Of a stretch of 44,981 nucleotides of DNA, positions 40,304 through 44,981 are shown in pieces. This DNA is from Kiritimatiellia bacterium (lineage in GTDB: Bacteria > Verrucomicrobiota > Kiritimatiellia > CAIVKH01), in the NCBI GenBank assembly GCA_025054615.1, contig JANWZO010000004.1:1-44981 (forward strand). Direction: 5' to 3'. The first letter of the stretch is position 1. Each line of letters begins with the position of its first letter. The position numbers were made by a program, and so were the translations under genes. The notes under the pieces are model-generated. The model did not search any database and was not told the DNA's origin. It saw nothing but the letters and a program-made list of their open reading frames with translations.

Positions 40304-41119
40304 ATGGCATTATTTGAGCGTTATATCGCCATTGATTATTCCGGGGCCAAGACTGCCGATGACCCGTTGCCCGGACTACGCGCGTATCTCGCCACTCGAA
40401 CCGCGCCGCCCCGCCCCGTAAGGCCGCCGATCCGTGGACGTCATTGGACCCGGCGGCACTTGGCTGAGTGGCTTGCGCAGGTCCTCGAAACCGGCGGACC
40501 CACCCTTGTGGGAATCGACCACGGATTCTCGTTTCCGCTGTCCTACTTCATTGAGCACCATCTTCCGCTAGATTGGGACCTGTTTCTTTTGGATTTCGAG
40601 CGCCACTGGCCTGCCCGACAGCCAGGCATTAGGATCGACGACCTGCGCCGCGGCATCGTGGGACACGCAGCTCGGCGGCAGGGGAATTCACGGTGGCTCA
40701 GGCTCTGCGACATCGCTGCCGGTGCTGCCAAATCTGTCTTTCTCTTCGACGTCAACGGCTCCGTCGCCAAGTCGACCCACGCCGGTCTGCCATGGCTGCT
40801 CTACCTCCGAGGACGATTGGGATCCCGCGCGCACTTCTGGCCCTTCGACGGATGGACGCCCCGGTACGGCGCATCAATCATTTGCGAAATCTACCCCTCT
40901 CTCTGGCGCCATGCCTACCCCCGAAGAAATCGCACCCCGGATCAGCACGACGCCTATGCCGCCTGCCGTAGGCTACGCGAAGCGGATCTGTCAAGGGAAC
41001 TCCCCTTGTGGCTTTCGCCGCCGCGCGATCCGGACACCGAGCGCCTGGCCCGAATCGAAGGGTGGATTTTGGGTGTCGCGCCCGCACCAAGCCCGAAAGT
41101 GCCCGCCCGAAGCGCTTGA
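40304..41119 (+). CDS. DUF429-like protein, predicted RNase H-like fold
   Basis: A 271-residue protein of unknown function. The spaced acidic motifs match an RNase H-like fold of the DUF429 type: YIAIDYSGAKT (Asp near 10), LVGIDHGFSFPLSYF, ICEIYPSLW and QHDAYAACRRLR. The C-terminal LARIEGWILGV is a pattern I associate with this group. Nuclease or transferase activity has not been shown for most members. The ATG at 40304 is four bases after the tRNA-Arg CCA, with no ribosome binding site outside the tRNA. No alternative start exists before the first motif. Confidence 0.72.
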   Translation: MALFERYIAIDYSGAKTADDPLPGLRAYLATRTAPPRPVRPPIRGRHWTRRHLAEWLAQVLETGGPTLVGIDHGFSFPLSYFIEHHLPLDWDLFLLDFERHWPARQPGIRIDDLRRGIVGHAARRQGNSRWLRLCDIAAGAAKSVFLFDVNGSVAKSTHAGLPWLLYLRGRLGSRAHFWPFDGWTPRYGASIICEIYPSLWRHAYPRRNRTPDQHDAYAACRRLREADLSRELPLWLSPPRDPDTERLARIEGWILGVAPAPSPKVPARSA

Positions 41120-41145
41120 ATTTTCTTCGAAATTCCGTGTATCCC
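41116..41145 (+). promoter_or_regulatory. Possible promoter of the SGNH-hydrolase lipoprotein gene
   Basis: TTGAAT (41116-41121) and TATCCC (41140-41145) are separated by 18 bases, and a TG dinucleotide precedes the -10-like box. The -35 overlaps the stop codon of the upstream gene. Initiation near 41152 would leave about 13 bases before the ATG. The -10 is weak. Confidence 0.3.
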
Positions 41146-41164
41146 ATTTGGGCCGGGAATTTTG

Positions 41165-41818
41165 ATGAACATGATGAAGCAGTTGCGTATTGCGGTCCTG
41201 CTGGGATTCGCCTCCTTCCTGGTTGCTGGATGTTTGGACGGGGGAGGCGACTCCAAATATGATGACCACGATTTCGGGGATAACGATCGTAATAAAGTCG
41301 TTGCCTTGGGCGATTCCATCACGCAGGGCTATACCTGCGAAGACGAGACAAAATCCTACCCGGATCGAATTGCCGAAATGACCGGGCTCACCGTAATCAA
41401 CGCCGGGGTCAGCGCGGAGAGGTCCGGAGCAGCGGCCGCGCGGGCGGGCCGCGTCCTGGACCGGCACAAACCCGGCTTTCTGCTGATCCTCACCGGGCAC
41501 AATGATGCCATCTTCGACGTCAGTGCGGATGCGGTCATCAACAATATTCGATCCATCATCAACGCCGCCCTCGCCCGCAAGACCGTGCCGATTGTGGCCA
41601 CGCTGGTGCCGATCGGGGCACCTCGGCGGTTCGCCACAGGCCCGGCCCGCGAGTACAGCGCGCGCATACGGGAGCTCGCCAAGGAAATGAACGTCGAACT
41701 GGTTGACCTCGAAATGGAATTTGGCGACCGGGCGAGAGAGCTGCAATGCGACGGGCTTCATCCCAACGATGCGGGCTCTGCCGTGATCGCGGCTGCCTTC
41801 GCAGACAAGCTGCCATAA
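41165..41818 (+). CDS. SGNH/GDSL-hydrolase lipoprotein
   Basis: Predicted exported lipoprotein esterase or deacetylase of 217 residues. The lipobox LVAGC is at about residues 19-23. An acidic linker (SKYDDHDFGDNDRN) precedes the SGNH blocks: GDSIT (nucleophile Ser), NAGVSAE, GHNDA and the terminal DGLHPND with catalytic Asp and His. All four blocks are intact. The frame can also start at TTG 41162; ATG 41171 and 41174 are further options. Lipoproteins of this type act on lipid, peptidoglycan or polysaccharide acyl esters; the substrate here is unknown. Confidence 0.9.
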   Translation: MNMMKQLRIAVLLGFASFLVAGCLDGGGDSKYDDHDFGDNDRNKVVALGDSITQGYTCEDETKSYPDRIAEMTGLTVINAGVSAERSGAAAARAGRVLDRHKPGFLLILTGHNDAIFDVSADAVINNIRSIINAALARKTVPIVATLVPIGAPRRFATGPAREYSARIRELAKEMNVELVDLEMEFGDRARELQCDGLHPNDAGSAVIAAAFADKLP

Positions 41819-41863
41819 GCCTTGCCAACGTCCTTTTTCTCCCACTACAGTCCGCCCAATCGT

Positions 41864-42643
41864 ATGCAACCGGAATCCAACACATCGGAATCACCGACTT
41901 CGCCCGCATCCACTGCCCCATCGCTCAAAGACAGGCTGCTCGAGATTCGGGAGGTTCCCGAGGCGATTGATTTCCTGCGCGAAAACGGCGTGGCCATTCT
42001 GATCGGCGCAGGTGCCGCGGCCGCTCTCTTCCTCGGCTGGTCGCTTTATCGGAATTTTCAGGCGCAAAAACATGCGGAGGCGGCGCAACTGCTGTTCTCG
42101 GCGCAGAGTGTCGAGCAGATTCAAGAGGTAGCCACACGGTATTCCAGCGCGCCCGTGGCCCCCCTTGCCAAATTGGTGCTGGCCGGCCAGGCCTATGATC
42201 AGGGCGACTATGAATACGCCCATACGCTGTTTACGCAGTTCGTGCAAGAACACCCGAACCACGACATGCGCGACCAGGCCGCCTTCGCCGCGATCACATG
42301 CCTCGAGGCTGCTGGGCGGTTCGAGGAAGCCCGCGAGGCATACGCGGCGTTTTCCGCGGAACGACCCGGGCACTATCTGTCCCCTGCAGCGGAATTCGCC
42401 CGAGCGCGGTGCCTTGAGCAAATGGGAAGGCTGGAAGAGGCTCGCGACGAGTACAGGCGCTTCATCGAGTCGGCTCCGGACGACCGCTGGCGTGCGCGCG
42501 CCGAATCGGCCATCGCTTTTGTTGAAAAGGAGATCCGCGCGCGTGGGGGCGCCCGCAACCCCGGTCTTTCTCCGGTGACGCCGATTACGGTTCCGACGGG
42601 GAATCTTTCGGACCGGGCTCCCGCGACGCCTGTTGCTCCTTGA
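41864..42643 (+). CDS. Membrane-anchored tetratricopeptide repeat protein
   Basis: A 259-residue protein with a Ser/Pro/Thr-rich N terminus, one transmembrane helix (about 41-60, GVAILIGAGAAAALFLGWSLY) and a helical C-terminal region with TPR-like units (APLAKLVLAGQAYDQGDYEYA; RDQAAFAAITCLEAAGRFEEA; SPAAEFARARCLEQMGRLEEA). The layout resembles YfgM-like or tol-associated TPR proteins. I use ATG 41864; the frame opens at TTG 41822 but those residues are not supported by a binding site. The 3' end overlaps the convergent CpXC gene by 59 bases. Confidence 0.82.
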   Translation: MQPESNTSESPTSPASTAPSLKDRLLEIREVPEAIDFLRENGVAILIGAGAAAALFLGWSLYRNFQAQKHAEAAQLLFSAQSVEQIQEVATRYSSAPVAPLAKLVLAGQAYDQGDYEYAHTLFTQFVQEHPNHDMRDQAAFAAITCLEAAGRFEEAREAYAAFSAERPGHYLSPAAEFARARCLEQMGRLEEARDEYRRFIESAPDDRWRARAESAIAFVEKEIRARGGARNPGLSPVTPITVPTGNLSDRAPATPVAP

Positions 42644-43310
42644 GAAGCAGCGCGCGCGCGCTGATATGCGGGCCGGGGAAAAGTTCCAAGAGGTCCGCCG
42701 ATTTTTCCTCGCCGCTGAAGGTTTCCTCCAGCGCGCGATATGCCTCCCGCGAATATTGCAGGACCGCCTCGAATCGGCGCGATTGGGCGTCCTGAACCAC
42801 GAAACAGAGGTGCTCGGGCGTTGAATCCGTCGCGTTAAAAAGAAGAATCTTGCGGGTCGGGTCGAGCCGGGCGGCATTTCGCGAGTACATCGTGAATTTG
42901 ATGTATTCGATGAGCCGTTCGTCCAATCCCGCCTCAACAAGAAAGATGCGCTCGATTAGCTCTACACGATTGAACACAAGATGGACGTGAGGCGCGCGGA
43001 CATCATCCGGCAACAAACCGGATAAATCTTTCAGCAGCGCGATAAACTGCTCCTCGCCTCGGGCATAGTCCGACTCCGAGACCGGCACCCAGAAGATCAG
43101 CAACCGGCGATCGGGATCGCTGTAGACGAGATTTTTGTCGATCCGAAAGGAAAATTCGCATTCCACGCAGGTGACAGCGTTCAATTTGTTTTCCATCAGC
43201 ATGGTCCGCAGGTAGGGATCCGTCTTCACATTGACCGCGTCATACAGGGAGACGGTTTGAGCCCTCCCGCACTTGGGGCAACTGATGGTATAGGAGCTCT
43301 GCTGCGTCAT
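42585..43310 (-). CDS. CpXC domain protein
   Basis: A 241-residue protein beginning with a zinc-ribbon-like pair: ISCPKCGRAQ (Cys11 and Cys14) and VTCVECEFSF (Cys48 and Cys51). This is the CpXC domain of unknown function. The rest is predicted alpha/beta (LLIFWVPVSESDYARG, HVHLVFNRVELIERIFLVEAGLDERLIEYIKF), with a Ser/Glu/Pro-rich end. No signal peptide or membrane segment, so it is cytoplasmic. It is divergent from the NYN-like gene, with 113 bases between, and overlaps the TPR gene on the other strand by 59 bases. Confidence 0.83.
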   Translation of the reverse strand: MTQQSSYTISCPKCGRAQTVSLYDAVNVKTDPYLRTMLMENKLNAVTCVECEFSFRIDKNLVYSDPDRRLLIFWVPVSESDYARGEEQFIALLKDLSGLLPDDVRAPHVHLVFNRVELIERIFLVEAGLDERLIEYIKFTMYSRNAARLDPTRKILLFNATDSTPEHLCFVVQDAQSRRFEAVLQYSREAYRALEETFSGEEKSADLLELFPGPHISARALLLKEQQASREPGPKDSPSEP

Positions 43311-43355
43311 TCATCATGACGCTACCGAAAGCTCATTCGGCGCGTCAATCGCAGC

Positions 43356-43384
43356 TTGCTGATCGAGCCGCTCGCGAGTATACA
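43356..43384 (+). promoter_or_regulatory. Sigma70-type promoter of the NYN-like gene
   Basis: TTGCTG (43356-43361) and TATACA (43379-43384) are separated by 17 bases. Initiation near 43391 gives a leader of about 33 bases that contains AGAGGAAA shortly before the ATG at 43424. Confidence 0.6.
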
Positions 43385-43423
43385 AGTGAATCTTTGTCTG
43401 TAGGGAATACTAGAGGAAACAGA

Positions 43424-44089
43424 ATGGGATTCATCGCTACCATCAAGTCGGTCTTTGGAGGAACAGAGGGTTCGAGCCAGGGCTATCGGGTCTGCATTGT
43501 GGACGCCGAGAAATTTGCAGATCCCCGCGATGGCCGCGTCGGCCCCCCAGAACGATTTCGCGCCATTCAGCAGCTCGCCCGTTTCAGGGAGCGGGAACAA
43601 CTGGAGATCATCGCCATTGTTGGCGGCCGGCCCCTCCGCGAAGTGGCCGACGGTGAAACGTATAACGGCGTGCGCGTTTATTACGTGGAGGAGAACAAAA
43701 CCATCGCAGACCAGATCGAAAAGGCCCTCGCATCCGCCGGCGCAAGAAAATCGCTAGTGATAACGAATGACCGCCAGCTCGAAGCGCGCATGCGCGAGCG
43801 CGGAGTGGCCACAATGCGGATCACCACCTTCAAGCGGGGCGTCGAAAGCAGCGAAGCCTCCGCCGCGGAGGAAGGATCACCCAAAATGGACCGCGATCGG
43901 GAGCGCCGACCGCGCCGAAGCATCCGGGCGGAGCGCCCGCCGGAAGAACAGGCCGCGGCGCCCACAGCCCCCGCTGCGCCCGAGGATCGAAAAGCAGAGC
44001 CGGCTTCCAATCCCACCGAATCCACGGCAAAGGCACCGCCTGCGAAACCTCAGGACACCATCGACGGGCTAATCGATCGAGTCTCCTAG
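43424..44089 (+). CDS. Predicted NYN/PIN-like nuclease-fold protein with disordered tail
   Basis: A 221-residue protein. Residues 20-137 form an alpha/beta domain with acidic residues at the positions expected for a NYN/PIN fold: Asp27 (CIVDAEKF), Asp96 (TIADQIEKAL) and Asp116 (VITNDRQLEARMRERG). LEIIAIVGGRP lies between them. A YacP-like RNase is the closest family I can suggest; this is by pattern only. Residues 145-221 are Arg/Glu/Pro/Ala-rich and likely disordered, possibly RNA-binding, ending with a short conserved-looking IDGLIDRVS. Start at ATG 43424 with AGAGGAAA upstream; the frame extends to 43316 without support. Confidence 0.68.
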   Translation: MGFIATIKSVFGGTEGSSQGYRVCIVDAEKFADPRDGRVGPPERFRAIQQLARFREREQLEIIAIVGGRPLREVADGETYNGVRVYYVEENKTIADQIEKALASAGARKSLVITNDRQLEARMRERGVATMRITTFKRGVESSEASAAEEGSPKMDRDRERRPRRSIRAERPPEEQAAAPTAPAAPEDRKAEPASNPTESTAKAPPAKPQDTIDGLIDRVS

Positions 44090-44981
44090 CGACCCGACGT
44101 CTGTTCATCCGAGCGGCGCCCTCCGCGCGACTGCGCACTGCGCCGCGTGGAACTGATCCGAAGGGGCTTCAGGCGCAGACAATAGGTATGGCCCTTTTTG
44201 GTTTGCGCGGACCACACGGGTCCGTTGCCGGATGCGCCGTCAACCGACCACGATTCCCCCCATCCATGACAAAGGGTAATAGGTCCGCCCGCAAGACTGC
44301 GGACGCGAATCTCGATCACACGACCCCCGCGAACGGTCGCCCCGATCAGGAAGGCGCCTTCCACGCGAATGCCGTCGAACTCGAAATCGGTCCAATCTCG
44401 CGGACGCGCCGGCAAGACATGCACCGAGCCTTTTCGCGTGTGAACCAGCATGTCCATGATCGCCGACAATGCCCCCATGGCCGCATCCATCTGCATCTGG
44501 TCATACGTTCGGGGCGCGCTTCTCTCCGGCGGTTCCATGAACGGGCCATGGATCCAAGAGCTTACGCCGATGGCATGAGCGTTATGAAGGGTTTGCCCGC
44601 CCTCATTCGTGAAGAGCAGGCGAAGCGTCCGCAACATCTGCCAGGCGGCGTCGCCTTCTCCGAGCCGCGCGAAAATTTGCGCCGCCCACGGAAACGACCA
44701 CCCGACCCATTGCCCCTGTCCCATCTCGACCCATCGCAGGATGCCGTGGCGAACGGCTACCCGATGGGCTTCATCCCGCGGATCCAGCGTCTCGAAAGGA
44801 TAAAGACCGGCCAGGTGCGAATGATGCCGGTGGCTTTCCGTGAGGTCCTGCCCCTGCCACAAAACAATACGAGGCTGTAATTCTGGAACGCCCCACTCCT
44901 TCGCCAGCGGCATAGCCGAGTACGGAGGCAACTCTTCGCGCACACGACGCCATCGCGGGTCCTCCGGCTCCCCCAATACGG
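44086..44981 (-). CDS. GH95 family alpha-L-fucosidase-type enzyme, C-terminal part
   Basis: The frame is open to the right edge of the window, so the N-terminal catalytic part is missing. The visible 296+ residues carry QDLTESHRHHSHLAGLYPFE, WSFPWAAQIFARLGEGDAAW, FTNEGGQTLHNAHA, MQMDAAMGALSAIMDMLVHT and the C-terminal beta domain VHVLPARPRDW ... VEGAFLIGATVRGGRV. These match the (alpha/alpha)6 barrel and tail of GH95 enzymes that remove alpha-1,2-L-fucose or alpha-L-galactose from glycans. An Arg/Ser-rich tail ends the protein. It overlaps the convergent NYN-like gene by four bases. Confidence 0.88.
   Translation of the reverse strand, partial: VLGEPEDPRWRRVREELPPYSAMPLAKEWGVPELQPRIVLWQGQDLTESHRHHSHLAGLYPFETLDPRDEAHRVAVRHGILRWVEMGQGQWVGWSFPWAAQIFARLGEGDAAWQMLRTLRLLFTNEGGQTLHNAHAIGVSSWIHGPFMEPPERSAPRTYDQMQMDAAMGALSAIMDMLVHTRKGSVHVLPARPRDWTDFEFDGIRVEGAFLIGATVRGGRVIEIRVRSLAGGPITLCHGWGESWSVDGASGNGPVWSAQTKKGHTYCLRLKPLRISSTRRSAQSRGGRRSDEQTSGR

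Overview
The window is a chromosomal segment of a GC-rich Gram-negative bacterium. My best guess is the PVC group, most likely Kiritimatiellota or a related Verrucomicrobia-like lineage. This is inferred from a giant Asn/Thr/Ser-rich secreted protein with autotransporter-associated beta-strand repeats and recurring DxDxDRPxD motifs, lamin-tail/Calx-beta surface proteins, a TIGR03790 protein beside a YdjY-domain lipoprotein, GH95 and GH1 glycosidases, and an ORF6N-domain gene. No rRNA or marker phylogeny is available here, so the taxonomy is tentative. I see no CRISPR array, integrase, transposase or prophage module.

Left part (1-5.9 kb): an MscS channel, a convergent ORF6N protein, Maf nucleotide pyrophosphatase, then an STN-like/S8 protease gene that diverges from rsgA. 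The two share an overlapping promoter region that may give leaderless messages. rsgA is coupled by an ATGA overlap to a small secreted Fn3-like protein.

Housekeeping run (6.3-15.7 kb, all + strand, mostly overlapping genes): ftsH, folP, cdaA, cdaR/ybbR, a secreted TPR protein, a YdjY lipoprotein, a TIGR03790 protein, tatD and a ROK-family kinase that lacks the family's zinc motif. The set combines membrane proteolysis, folate synthesis and c-di-AMP synthesis with several envelope proteins of unknown role. The usual cdaA-ybbR partner glmM is absent.

Middle (15.7-20.9 kb): an FHA protein with a good sigma70-type promoter followed by a pseudopilin (- strand), two overlapping GT4 glycosyltransferases (+ strand) and a GH1 beta-glucosidase (- strand).

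Surface-protein block (20.9-36.0 kb, - strand): a 3651-residue secreted protein, a coupled 316-residue calcium-loop protein and a 916-residue lamin-tail/Calx-beta protein. Between this block and the GH1 gene lies a 0.23-kb cluster of short hairpins with a near-constant TTCCAC/GTGGAA loop and stems of different but self-complementary sequence. This is the most unusual non-coding structure in the window.

Right part (36-45 kb): a DoxX-like membrane protein, hypF and hypC ([NiFe]-hydrogenase maturation), a thioredoxin with a DUF2892 partner, tRNA-Arg(CCT) ending four bases before a DUF429-like ORF, an SGNH-hydrolase lipoprotein, a TPR membrane protein, a CpXC-domain protein, a predicted NYN/PIN-like protein with its own promoter, and the C-terminal part of a GH95 alpha-L-fucosidase-type enzyme cut by the window edge.
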